From the IMG/VR virus record IMGVR_UViG_3300045738_000290, positions 1 to 51,530 of that record: a stretch of DNA of 51,530 nt. One strand, given 5' to 3'. How positions within the stretch are numbered: position 1 is the stretch's first letter; each line of letters opens with the position of its first letter. The notes below the pieces were generated by a model. That model did not search any database. It saw nothing but the letters and a program-made list of their open reading frames with translations, and was not told the origin of the DNA. The translations under genes and the position numbers were made by a program. Shown here in pieces: positions 1 through 8,236 of this stretch. The DNA comes from a virus.

Positions 1-1129
1 TGTCGGTTGTAGCAACGCCCTGATTGAGGGCCTTAACCGCAGCGATGTTGGTCAGTTCGCTATCCATAAGCGCACCTGATGCAGTGACGTTTGTGGCGTC
101 AGTTACATCGGCAAGGGCTTCAATGCCGTCTAGTTTGGTATTATCCGCTGTAGTAAAACTTACTTCCGTGAGACCGCCGTCACCTACTGAATAAGTAGTG
201 TTGGTGTAGTTACCGGAGTGTATATCTGTAGAACCTTGATCTGTGGACCAATCCAGAACTGAAGCTGCACTGTTACTAGCATTGGTAGCTGACGTAGATG
301 CTGCTGTAGCACTAGTGGCAGCGTTAGTCTCAGATGTGCTAGCACCAGAAGCTGAAGTAGCTGCGTTAGTGGCCTGTGTTGTCGCTGTAGCTGCTTTAGC
401 GGTTGCAGTTGATGCGTCAGCCGCTGTATCAATAGTATCTTGATTTGTGTCTACAAGGTCAGCAGCGACAAGCGCCTTGTCAGCAGCAACCGTTGCTTTA
501 TCTGTGGCTACAGTAGCCTTGTCGGCTGCTACAGCTAGTTGGTCAATATTAGTCTGGACCAAATCAGCGGCAGTGTCAGTTGTGTCTTGATTTGTGTCTA
601 CAAGGTCAGCAGCGACAAGCGCTTTATCCGCAGCAACCGTTGCTTTATCTGTGGCTACAGTAGCTTTGTCGGTAGCAACGGTTGCTTTGTCGGCAGCAAC
701 GGTTGCTTTGTCGGCTGCTACAGCTAGTTGGTCAATATTAGTCTGGACCAAATCAGCGGCAGTTGATACAGCATCAGCGCTTGTGTTAGCTTCGCTACCT
801 GATATTGTTACGACATCAGCAGCTGTTAAAATAGCATCAGCGCTTGTGTTAGCTTCGCTACCTGATATTGTTACGACATCAGCAGCTGTATCTATTGTAT
901 CTTGATTAGTTTGAACTAAATCAGCAGCAGCAGAATTCTCTGACACCAATGCAGCAGAAGCACTTGCGGCAGCAGCTGATTCGCTGGCTGAAGCATTGGC
1001 TTCACTTACAGCTGCCCTGTTTGCATCTAGCTCTGCAGCTGCGAGTGTTACCAGTGGTAGAATCTGCTCGCTTCCATTGCCGCTTCCAGAGAACTGACCG
1101 CCGGGAGCTTTTTCACTTGTTAGTGTCAT
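1..1129 (-). CDS. Tail fibre protein, coiled-coil shaft (partial, 3' end outside window)
   Basis: The first 376 residues of a long fibre are visible; the frame stays open to the window edge, so the receptor-binding end is missing. After a short head beginning MTLTSEKAPGG the protein is nearly all Ala, Ser, Thr and Asp. It contains seven-residue repeats of the type DKATVAA or DKATVAT, which suggests a trimeric coiled-coil shaft. Near residues 325-345 is a TKLDGIEALADVTD segment, a motif common in phage tail fibres. The DNA is built of 21-bp and 63-bp repeats, so length variation by slippage is likely. The start has an AGGTG-like ribosome site and lies 11 bases after the stop of the adaptor gene. 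The host receptor cannot be inferred. Confidence 0.85.
   Translation of the reverse strand, partial: MTLTSEKAPGGQFSGSGNGSEQILPLVTLAAAELDANRAAVSEANASASESAAAASASAALVSENSAAADLVQTNQDTIDTAADVVTISGSEANTSADAILTAADVVTISGSEANTSADAVSTAADLVQTNIDQLAVAADKATVAADKATVATDKATVATDKATVAADKALVAADLVDTNQDTTDTAADLVQTNIDQLAVAADKATVATDKATVAADKALVAADLVDTNQDTIDTAADASTATAKAATATTQATNAATSASGASTSETNAATSATAASTSATNASNSAASVLDWSTDQGSTDIHSGNYTNTTYSVGDGGLTEVSFTTADNTKLDGIEALADVTDATNVTASGALMDSELTNIAAVKALNQGVATTD
437..896 (-). repeat. Tandem repeats inside the fibre gene
   Basis: Imperfect 21-bp units (one heptad each) lie at about 480-530 and 610-725. A block with its flanks is duplicated: text starting near 437 recurs near 585, and text starting near 533 recurs near 723. 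A 63-bp unit starting at 771 is repeated almost exactly at 834. The pattern is coding repeat expansion in a coiled coil, not a CRISPR array. Confidence 0.8.
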
Positions 1130-1139
1130 GTTTTATCAC

Positions 1140-1982
1140 CTATAGTAGTTTTGAGGAGAAATGTGTTTGTGCGGTCCCTCCCCTTACGGTTCTAAGTCGC
1201 GCTTCTCTGTTTTCTTCGGCTATACCTTCTTGGAATAACGCTATGTATCTTTCTTGTTTAGCTGTGTCATGTAAGTACCCATAAGCTTCCGCCAGTGCAC
1301 CGTGAAGTACAAGACTCTGTTGGTCATCCCTGACCCAATTTTGAGACAGTTTTCCAAGGTAGAACCCTGATGACAAATCTGGGAAGTCGGTATCTGGGGC
1401 AGTTATCTCTCTGATATACTTATCTGAAATATCTGGGTCCCTTACCCGCGCGTTAGGTTCTGCAGTGTCTACAATAGATTCAAGATCAGCCTTTGAGACT
1501 GCGCTGAAGTATACAAGGTCTGTGTCAAAGTTACCTTTTGTAACTGCATCTCTTGAGTAAACTGCTGGTAGTCTTCGATAGTACACCAACTGGAACTCGT
1601 CACCTGTTTCAAAATCGGGGAAGATAACTATGCTAGTTGTTTCTCTTGTATAGTAGTGAGTGTTGAATTTAGATACATCAGATAAATAAAAGCTCTTAAT
1701 ATCTGCCCTATTCTCATAAATCTTATCAACCCTACCCACACTATCCAATTGTCTAAATTGAATGAACTCGATTAAATCCTCTGGGATTGGTACTAGATTA
1801 CCGTCAGCAGTAGCTGCCCCAAAGTTTATAATGGCTTCCAATGGAGGTATTCGAAGTTTATTATAAATATCGTTAGTGGAAAAATCTATAAACTGCTTAG
1901 CCAGAGCGTAAGGAATTACCTTCTCGTCTCTGTTAGTGTAAAGGTGAATTGAATCCACCAGTTCTGTGTATGTCTTTGCCAT
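1140..1982 (-). CDS. Head-to-tail adaptor protein, SU10 adaptor-like
   Basis: A 280-residue protein placed between the capsid gene and the fibre gene. The N-terminus (KTYTELVDSIHLYTNRDE) and the central VPIPEDLIEFIQFRQL stretch resemble the podovirus adaptor family that joins portal to tail (SU10-type adaptor, equivalent to T7 gp11). It is moderately acidic and has no signal peptide or membrane segment. Its stop lies 11 bases before the fibre start and its start abuts the previous gene's stop, so it is part of one late transcript. The family call comes from pattern and position only; another tail-tube protein is possible. Confidence 0.6.
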   Translation of the reverse strand: MAKTYTELVDSIHLYTNRDEKVIPYALAKQFIDFSTNDIYNKLRIPPLEAIINFGAATADGNLVPIPEDLIEFIQFRQLDSVGRVDKIYENRADIKSFYLSDVSKFNTHYYTRETTSIVIFPDFETGDEFQLVYYRRLPAVYSRDAVTKGNFDTDLVYFSAVSKADLESIVDTAEPNARVRDPDISDKYIREITAPDTDFPDLSSGFYLGKLSQNWVRDDQQSLVLHGALAEAYGYLHDTAKQERYIALFQEGIAEENREARLRTVRGGTAQTHFSSKLL

Positions 1983-2306
1983 CTATATTTTACTCACTGA
2001 TAAGATGTGAGGATAATCCCTTTGTAGAATAAGAAGAGCTTTTCTCATTATGTACTTATCATCTTGAATTGTTTCATCATGAAGATCAATACCGTATTTA
2101 GTTAGAAGCTCCAGAGCTATAATATCAGGTACAGTAGCTACTTTACGCATTCTACCGAACCCCATGTTAGCCTTCTGATCAGAGATCGACCTCTCACGTT
2201 TTGCTTGTTCGAGAAATGGTGTTACATCTTGCTCTAATGTGAACCCATGATCTCCGTATGTACCCTTAAGTAATTCATCCTCGGATACAATTATCTCAGT
2301 ATTCAT
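1983..2306 (-). CDS. Structural-module protein, function unknown (107 aa)
   Basis: I do not recognise this 107-residue protein. It lies directly upstream of the adaptor gene with no gap and downstream of the capsid gene, so a head-completion or head-tail joining role is plausible by position. The C-terminal half (residues 55-107) is predicted helical and includes VATVPDIIALELLTKYGIDL. There is no membrane segment. The start is preceded by an AGGAAT-like ribosome site. Confidence 0.7.
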   Translation of the reverse strand: MNTEIIVSEDELLKGTYGDHGFTLEQDVTPFLEQAKRERSISDQKANMGFGRMRKVATVPDIIALELLTKYGIDLHDETIQDDKYIMRKALLILQRDYPHILSVSKI

Positions 2307-2343
2307 TCTATATTCCTTTATTTCTGGATTCGACGGGGATTGT

Positions 2344-2439
2344 TCAGGCTATATATTTTATACCCTCTGCAACGATGACGATAGCAAAGAAGGCAATCAT
2401 TATCTTTACGCCCTTGGGCTGTTCGTTAAACCATTTCAT
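2344..2439 (-). CDS. Small single-span membrane protein (31 aa)
   Basis: A 31-residue reading frame with a good AGGAG site seven bases before its ATG. It starts MKWFNEQPKGVK, followed by a hydrophobic stretch (IMIAFFAIVIVAEGI) that fits one transmembrane helix. It lies in the gap between the capsid terminator and the 107-residue gene, where no other gene fits. The function is unknown; small membrane proteins in late operons sometimes aid lysis. Confidence 0.55.
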   Translation of the reverse strand: MKWFNEQPKGVKIMIAFFAIVIVAEGIKYIA

Positions 2440-2457
2440 TTTGATCTCCTAATTAGT

Positions 2458-2488
2458 AAAAAAGGAGGATGCATTTATAGCACCCTCC
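2458..2488 (-). terminator. Rho-independent terminator after the major capsid gene
   Basis: Read on the minus strand, GGAGGGTGC pairs with GCATCCTCC (nine pairs, one G-T) around a seven-base loop, followed at once by six T. It lies 15 bases past the capsid stop. It probably lets capsid transcripts end in excess while some read on into the tail genes. Confidence 0.85.
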
Positions 2489-2503
2489 AATGGCTTCTAG
2501 TTC

Positions 2504-3571
2504 TTAGGCTCCAATGCCAACAATAAGACCAAAGCCCTTAGGGTTGGAAACCTCAAGAGTACACTCTTCAATCAGCATTCCGATTGTGGAGTCACCCTTG
2601 GGACCAACGTCTGTTTCGGCTAGTGGACGTAAAGTAGCTAGTTTGAACCACTGTGGGTCATAAACGATAGCTGTGTAGTCGTCTGGGTTGTCGCCAGTTA
2701 GAAGAGGACCAGCAGCGTCAACACCACCAGTACCCATAATATAGTTGGGAACAATCATAACTTCACCGAAGTCCGACTGATAGATATCAATGGACGAACG
2801 GAGTTTACCAGAGTCATCAATGTTACGGCGAACATTCTGAGAACCAGCTAGCTGAGCAGCTTCGGAGATTGTCCGACGATTCTTAGGAGAGACCATAACA
2901 CGGGAGGCGTTACCACCTTCCTGATAGATAGCTTGCATGACTTCGTCGATGTCAGCTAGGTCAATTGATACTTCTGTGTTTGCAGCATCGGTTGCTACAA
3001 GTGTGCCGTTGGCATTAAATGTATCAGTGAAGTTGGAAGCAGCAGCACTTGCGAAATCAGATGCTACAGCATCCCATACAGTTGCTTCATCGGCGTATGC
3101 ATGAACACCACCCATCTTACGTGTGGAAGTCGAACCATCACGAGATTGCCAAGATTGAACCATAGTCCACTCGAGATCCCGACGGATTTCCTTACCTTTT
3201 TTCTTAAGTTGATACGCGTATTCATCAGCTACACCAGCTTGATCTACATCACGCTTAGTGTTGGATACACTTAGAACTTCAGCGAAGATCTGAGTGTTGT
3301 TACCTAGCTTCGAACGGAAACCTGTGGCTTCTGTAATGTCAGCAAAATCTACACCTTCGGCTCGAATATTCTCGCCGGGTGCTCTCAGTTCATCTGTCTG
3401 CCATTCATGCAGAGTGGCTTTCGCCTTTGCTTTTCCAATCGAAGACATGAACGGAGTTTCCGAACGGGTGATCAGCGATATGTAATTACTTAGGTCTTCA
3501 CGTTCGGAAGCGCCAGCAGAATTACCTAGAGCGGCCTTGGGGCCACCTGTTTTATATGCACCAGTTGCCAT
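2504..3571 (-). CDS. Major capsid protein, SU10 major head protein family
   Basis: A 355-residue shell protein. The N-terminal half has the family pattern EDLSNYISLITRSETPFMSS, then KATLHEWQTDEL (about residues 53-64), GNNTQIF, and YAYQLKKKGKEIRRDLEW (about 117-134). These match the SU10/DUF5309-type HK97-fold head proteins. It follows the acidic scaffold gene and precedes a strong terminator, the usual arrangement for a highly expressed capsid gene. The ATG follows a GAGGTAAT ribosome site. No separate head protease is evident nearby, so processing is uncertain. Confidence 0.9.
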   Translation of the reverse strand: MATGAYKTGGPKAALGNSAGASEREDLSNYISLITRSETPFMSSIGKAKAKATLHEWQTDELRAPGENIRAEGVDFADITEATGFRSKLGNNTQIFAEVLSVSNTKRDVDQAGVADEYAYQLKKKGKEIRRDLEWTMVQSWQSRDGSTSTRKMGGVHAYADEATVWDAVASDFASAAASNFTDTFNANGTLVATDAANTEVSIDLADIDEVMQAIYQEGGNASRVMVSPKNRRTISEAAQLAGSQNVRRNIDDSGKLRSSIDIYQSDFGEVMIVPNYIMGTGGVDAAGPLLTGDNPDDYTAIVYDPQWFKLATLRPLAETDVGPKGDSTIGMLIEECTLEVSNPKGFGLIVGIGA

Positions 3572-3600
3572 TATATATTACCTCATAGCGTTAGTGTTAG

Positions 3601-4698
3601 TTATTTAAAGTGTTTCGATGCTACACTCCTCAGGAAGTTATCCCCATCTTCTTGAGACATATTTCCAGAAGCAAGCTTTTCAGACATATCAGTCTTACGT
3701 CTATTTGCTTTCTGGTTTCCTGTAGAGTTTTTCTTAGTTGGAGTCACTTTACGTTTTACTGTCTTCTTACGTTTGACAGTACCTCTGTTAAGCTTTTCCA
3801 TTTGTAGGCGATAGTCATTTACAAACTTAACCATTTCTGGAGAAGTGACTTGATCGATGATATTTACAGGAATACCTTGTTCAATAGCGAAAGTCCTTAC
3901 GGATGCCGCCACATCAACATCGAAGTCAGGAACAAAGTCACCGATTCGTTCACTAAAGTCTTTAACTTTAGCATTCCAATCAGCTTTTGTTGCCTCTTCT
4001 TGTTTTCCTTTGATACTTGCTTGTGTTTCCTCACGAGATTTCCTAGCTTCCCAGTAATTCTCTTGGGCAATTTCAAGCTCATCTTTCTTATCTGCCAATC
4101 CAAACTTATCACCGCCATTTCTCATTTGGGTGATTTCGTCTTTGATCGTATTGTATTCTAGACCAAATAGATTTTCGTCAGACATAAGAGTTTCTGTCAT
4201 GGCATCAGCCATTCCAGTAATTTCAGCAAGTTTATATCTTTGCTCTTGCTCAAATAGCTTACGTTGTTCGCCTAGTTCTCTTCCTTGATTTGATAAGTGT
4301 TGTTGAGTTTGATAACCTTTACGCAGTTCCTCAAGAGTTATATTACTCTCTTCTCCATCGATTTTTACAGGAAGTTCAAATTCCCAATCGATACCTACTT
4401 CCCCATCTGAATCTGTTGAGTCTTGGGTAGAGTCATCCTCATCCTCATCTTCGTCATCAGCTGCGGCGTCACCTTGCTCACCTTCATTACCATCTTCATT
4501 GTTAGCATCTTCATCGGAATCATCAAGATCATCTTCCGAATCGTCTGTCTCACCTTCATCACTATCGCTTTGAGATTCGTCTACACCTGCCATCGCCATA
4601 AGCGGGGAGTTGTTCAGAATGTCGGCTAGTAGATTGTCTTGAGAATCATCACTACTTGATTGATCCATATCGGGTACAGTCGTAGTATTGTCTGGCAT
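3601..4698 (-). CDS. Capsid scaffold-type protein
   Basis: A 365-residue, very acidic protein. Residues 20-95 are mostly Asp, Glu, Ser and Asn. Then comes IDWEFELPVKIDGEESNIT and a coiled-coil-rich middle containing EELRKGYQTQQHLSNQGREL. The C-terminus is basic (KRKKTVKRKVTPTKK), the pattern of scaffold proteins whose basic tail contacts the shell. It lies immediately upstream of the capsid gene, where podoviruses keep their scaffold. The call rests on composition and position. Confidence 0.8.
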   Translation of the reverse strand: MPDNTTTVPDMDQSSSDDSQDNLLADILNNSPLMAMAGVDESQSDSDEGETDDSEDDLDDSDEDANNEDGNEGEQGDAAADDEDEDEDDSTQDSTDSDGEVGIDWEFELPVKIDGEESNITLEELRKGYQTQQHLSNQGRELGEQRKLFEQEQRYKLAEITGMADAMTETLMSDENLFGLEYNTIKDEITQMRNGGDKFGLADKKDELEIAQENYWEARKSREETQASIKGKQEEATKADWNAKVKDFSERIGDFVPDFDVDVAASVRTFAIEQGIPVNIIDQVTSPEMVKFVNDYRLQMEKLNRGTVKRKKTVKRKVTPTKKNSTGNQKANRRKTDMSEKLASGNMSQEDGDNFLRSVASKHFK

Positions 4699-4711
4699 TT
4701 GTTATTGTTCC

Positions 4712-5029
4712 TTATACTTTTGCTTTATTGGTGGAACCCTTAGGGCGACCACCTTTGCTTTTTGTAACTTCTTTAGTTGTCTTCTCTAGAAGTTCTGTAG
4801 AAGTATTACTATCAACATCCTTCGTGTCAATAACACTATTTGAATTCTTTAGTAGATTATAAAGAATCTCTAGATCACTCCTCAAAGAAGTAATAACTCC
4901 GATGTGACTCTGAGCTGCCAAGGTACTTGAACCAAGTTTTTGGATAACACCCTCTTGTACAGCTTCCAACTGACGGATAGCTTTTCTTAGCTTAAGCTCA
5001 TCAGTTGAGTTTTTAAATACTTTCTTCAA
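4712..5029 (-). CDS. Late-module protein with AT-hook-like tail (105 aa)
   Basis: I do not recognise the family. Residues 1-65 are helical and likely coiled coil. The C-terminus ends KGGRPKGSTNKAKV, whose GRPKG core resembles an AT-hook that binds the DNA minor groove. The start overlaps the end of the upstream 118-residue gene by 17 bases, indicating translational coupling. Position between portal and scaffold suggests a role in head assembly or packaging, but this is inference. Confidence 0.7.
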   Translation of the reverse strand: MKKVFKNSTDELKLRKAIRQLEAVQEGVIQKLGSSTLAAQSHIGVITSLRSDLEILYNLLKNSNSVIDTKDVDSNTSTELLEKTTKEVTKSKGGRPKGSTNKAKV

Positions 5030-5369
5030 TATTGTCTTCCTTCTGTGAATTTACATATGCAATATTACCAGCTAATGTACTCATTTGTGCTAGTTTTCCT
5101 CGTACAGAGCCAAGCGCCATAGCGCAGTTGTACAAATAATCCCTTTGTCCTTTATCATCGTATTCGGTCTGGAGCCAAGCTTTAAAATATTCAAATAGAA
5201 TATCACCGTAGGCCTCGTTAAAGAACTCAGTTTGCTCTTTCCTTGAGAACTCCCCCAGTGCAATATCGTGCATATCGTAGCGTTTCTGTTCACCAGAGGA
5301 CACGCTAGTCAAAATAGGGAAGTTCTTAAGTTTTTGTGCTTCTAAGATACTGTCTAATTTCTTATCCAA
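5013..5369 (-). CDS. Late-module protein, function unknown (118 aa)
   Basis: A 118-residue protein with no motif I recognise. It is mixed charged and helical, without membrane segments, and contains EYFKAWLQTEYDDKGQRDYL in its middle. It overlaps the portal gene by eight bases and the next gene by 17, so it is translated as part of a coupled chain portal-118-105-scaffold. A minor head or packaging accessory role is likely from position only. Confidence 0.7.
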   Translation of the reverse strand: MDKKLDSILEAQKLKNFPILTSVSSGEQKRYDMHDIALGEFSRKEQTEFFNEAYGDILFEYFKAWLQTEYDDKGQRDYLYNCAMALGSVRGKLAQMSTLAGNIAYVNSQKEDNIEESI

Positions 5370-7566
5370 TACTAGGATTTCCTTCTTGTTTATTGCCTGA
5401 CTTAAGCTTGTTTAAAGACTCCTGCATTTCTGCCAGTCTCATATTGATTCCGGCTAAGTTTCCAGGACCAGAAGATTTAATAATCTCAAAAGATTTACTG
5501 ATCATAGAATCCATATCTGGCATCTTAGGTCTCTCTGTACCTTCTTTGTCAGCTTTAATAGCAAGAGATGCCCATTCTTGATGATGCCTATCCATTGCAA
5601 CAGCCATCTGTCTGGCGTTATCCTGCATAGCATTGTCGGCCTGAGTAGAAACAAGTCTTGCATTAGCTTCTTTAGCTAAAGATTCGTAACCTACTTTTAT
5701 CTCTTCAAGCGCTTCAAGTTTTGTAACTCTCTCTTCAGAATCCTTTTTAAGTTTTTCGATGTTCTTCAAGAACTCTTCATCTTCGTAATCAACTAGGTAA
5801 TCCATAGGGTTCATGTCGAGGGCAGTAATAGCTCTGGTTGCGAGTCTTACGTCAGCAACGTCATCTATTACAACTTCTCTTCCAAGATCTTTAAGCTGGG
5901 TAAGTATCTCGGATACTTTACCTAGTTTAATTATCATATTTTGATTAGAATTTTCACCTAGGTTTGCGTTGACTTCAATGTGGAGATGATCAGGGAGATT
6001 CTTGGAATCAATCTGACGGTACACACCATTTCTATCTAGATAACCTTTGTGACCAACAGCATTCTTCTTAAGAGTTCTGTAGACACCCTTTATAAGTCTG
6101 TTGAAACCTGTCTCAACCATACGTCTTGCAACGTATTGGATACGTTTCTGTGCAGCACTCTGGGCCATGCCCATCTTACCTTCGGAATTTCCAGATACAT
6201 AAAGTGTATCGTTAAGCCCTTGTGCAGCTTTGCTTAGACCTGTAGCCTGTTCTTTGTTAATCTGCAGGTGCTGCAGGAGTGGCACTGTCCCTGTTGAGAT
6301 AGTCTCAGGTGACAACATAGCTACAGCTGTCTGAGGGTTGCCATTTGTTGCGATAATCTGCTTAGGTTTGATGTTCTGCAGAGCAGCGAAGTCAACCATA
6401 TTAGGATCAGCCAAACGGGGTGAGAAGTTTGTCAAGTAGACATTCTCAATAAATCCACGTAGGATAGCTGTACCAGACATAGTAGATGATCTTACAACAT
6501 CAGCCATAGAAAGACCGTTGAACTCATGTGGGATTTCGATAGGTGATAGTGAAGCGAGATCAATTTCGTCTACATCTTCTTCTTCAACTAGGAGAGTTCC
6601 AGATGATACAATTCTTTTTAACTCTGCGATACCGTCACCATCACGATCAACTCGTAACCATGACTCTTTTAGGGTATACAACTTTTCAACTGTCTCGGAA
6701 TAACCGATACCATCAGCAGAGCCAATGATGTGCTTACGCGCTTGCTGCTCCTGATTATCAACTGTTCTTTCATCAGACATTCCTGACCAATCCATATCGT
6801 CAAAGTTTTTAAACTTCTCTGGATACCTGATGGCAAGTTCTGTTCTCGTTAGGTCTTCCTCGATAATGGCGATGTATGTGAAATCATCAAGAGAAGTCGC
6901 ATTCCTATCAATCCTGAAGTTCTCTGGTGGAACATTTCTGATAACTACTTTAGACTTATCTTTCTTTCGTCTCAGTCTAACATTTGTATAAATAAGAGAA
7001 AGCTGGTTAGACAACTCATCTACTTCATTCTCGTACTCAAGGTCGCCAACGATCTCAACGTCAGCATCTGAAAGAAATGTATCAAGAGTTTCCTGATCAA
7101 TATTGTCATAATCTTCAAACGTGTAACTAAAGTCTTCAACCCAGTCCCACCTTATAATAGAGTTCTTCCACATCAGGGATGCTTTGATCCAAGTATTACA
7201 CTTTTCCCAACCATTATTTGCAACAAATATTTCATTGTTAGTTAGGTCTTGCGCTGAAGTGGCTCCCATAATAGCTTTAGGGTCCTTATCTTCTAGCGGG
7301 GTAAACTTTGCAATCTTCTTATTATCAAGAAGAAGTTCAGATAAGATTGCGCTATAACCATCTACTACTTCTGTGGTAGACGAATCAACTATAGTAGAAA
7401 CACCTTGTGCTTCGAGATGTCCTTTTGCAACTCCTGCATACTCGTAGGTAGCCTTCTGACGTTCATCAGATAGGCCTGAGTCATTGAAGAAGTCGCCGTT
7501 AGATATCGATCCGAGGGTGTCCATCAATATAAACAGTTCTGAGTCTGTTACTTTTTTATGTGCCAT
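5362..7566 (-). CDS. Portal protein, P22/SU10-like
   Basis: A 734-residue protein of the size usual for the large portal proteins of SU10- and P22-like phages, which form the dodecameric ring through which DNA enters and leaves. Recognisable parts are VDSSTTEVVDGYSAILSELL (about residues 60-80), IRNVPPENFRIDRNATSLDD (about 205-225) and a long helical C-terminal region after residue 540. It lies between terminase/endolysin and scaffold, the standard place. The first 11 bases overlap the end of the endolysin gene. No truncation is seen. Confidence 0.88.
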   Translation of the reverse strand: MAHKKVTDSELFILMDTLGSISNGDFFNDSGLSDERQKATYEYAGVAKGHLEAQGVSTIVDSSTTEVVDGYSAILSELLLDNKKIAKFTPLEDKDPKAIMGATSAQDLTNNEIFVANNGWEKCNTWIKASLMWKNSIIRWDWVEDFSYTFEDYDNIDQETLDTFLSDADVEIVGDLEYENEVDELSNQLSLIYTNVRLRRKKDKSKVVIRNVPPENFRIDRNATSLDDFTYIAIIEEDLTRTELAIRYPEKFKNFDDMDWSGMSDERTVDNQEQQARKHIIGSADGIGYSETVEKLYTLKESWLRVDRDGDGIAELKRIVSSGTLLVEEEDVDEIDLASLSPIEIPHEFNGLSMADVVRSSTMSGTAILRGFIENVYLTNFSPRLADPNMVDFAALQNIKPKQIIATNGNPQTAVAMLSPETISTGTVPLLQHLQINKEQATGLSKAAQGLNDTLYVSGNSEGKMGMAQSAAQKRIQYVARRMVETGFNRLIKGVYRTLKKNAVGHKGYLDRNGVYRQIDSKNLPDHLHIEVNANLGENSNQNMIIKLGKVSEILTQLKDLGREVVIDDVADVRLATRAITALDMNPMDYLVDYEDEEFLKNIEKLKKDSEERVTKLEALEEIKVGYESLAKEANARLVSTQADNAMQDNARQMAVAMDRHHQEWASLAIKADKEGTERPKMPDMDSMISKSFEIIKSSGPGNLAGINMRLAEMQESLNKLKSGNKQEGNPSIG

Positions 7567-8221
7567 TCAACGCTTCCAAAAATTTATTTGCATATCCAGC
7601 GATAAGCTGTGCATTATCTGTTCCATTAACTACTCTTCGTGCATTGACAAAGTCAAGAGGTCCAAACTGGTCTACATAATCGTATATGTTTTTTCCAGTA
7701 AATGACCCTGTGAGCATACCTTCACATATGATGAAAGCATTTACTCTGTGATCTTCATAAACCTTATTGGGGTATGATACAAGGTCAACTTCTTCGTCGA
7801 AAGCCCTCGAACACTTGATACTCATTTTAGAATAGTTCCGTAACCATGTGATTTGAGCCCATCCTCGTCCGTAGTATCTCTGACGATTGCCCCTGATTAT
7901 CGTATGATATGAACCATAATCTTTACCTTTTCCTTTCCCGATCTCTTCTTTATATTTAAAGCGAGCAGTTTCGTGGTATGCAGTAGCCATAACATAGGCG
8001 TATATACCAATATCCTCAACATCACGTCTATAAAGTTCATTCAAAATCGCCTCTAGTGGTTCTAACTGGTAGCTTGGTAGTGATCCAAAAAAGAGATTCT
8101 CTTTCAGACTCTCCTTGTCTAGAATTACTTTAAACGACGAACCTTTGTTGCCCTTCTGATTCGAGAAGGATTTGATAATTCGAAGTATCGCATCTACTAT
8201 TACGCTTTTCTTCTTTTTCAT
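7556..8221 (-). CDS. Endolysin, glycoside hydrolase family 19-like
   Basis: A 221-residue cell-wall hydrolase that should cleave peptidoglycan glycan strands at lysis. The GH19 chitinase-type signature is clear: MATAYHETARFK with the catalytic Glu near residue 84, a KEEIGKGKGKDYG stretch, YYGRGWAQITW (about 116-126) and VNARRVVNGTD near the end. The N-terminus is basic with a weak hydrophobic stretch but no convincing signal peptide, so it probably needs a holin. It lies between terminase and portal rather than next to the holin-like genes at 26.1 and 29.5 kb. Confidence 0.85.
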   Translation of the reverse strand: MKKKKSVIVDAILRIIKSFSNQKGNKGSSFKVILDKESLKENLFFGSLPSYQLEPLEAILNELYRRDVEDIGIYAYVMATAYHETARFKYKEEIGKGKGKDYGSYHTIIRGNRQRYYGRGWAQITWLRNYSKMSIKCSRAFDEEVDLVSYPNKVYEDHRVNAFIICEGMLTGSFTGKNIYDYVDQFGPLDFVNARRVVNGTDNAQLIAGYANKFLEALNGT

Positions 8222-8236
8222 TATCTCTTCCTTCTC

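Noticed and set aside
437-896. CRISPR or regulatory repeat array near the left end
   Set aside because: The units are multiples of 21 bp in the open frame of the fibre gene and code for heptads.
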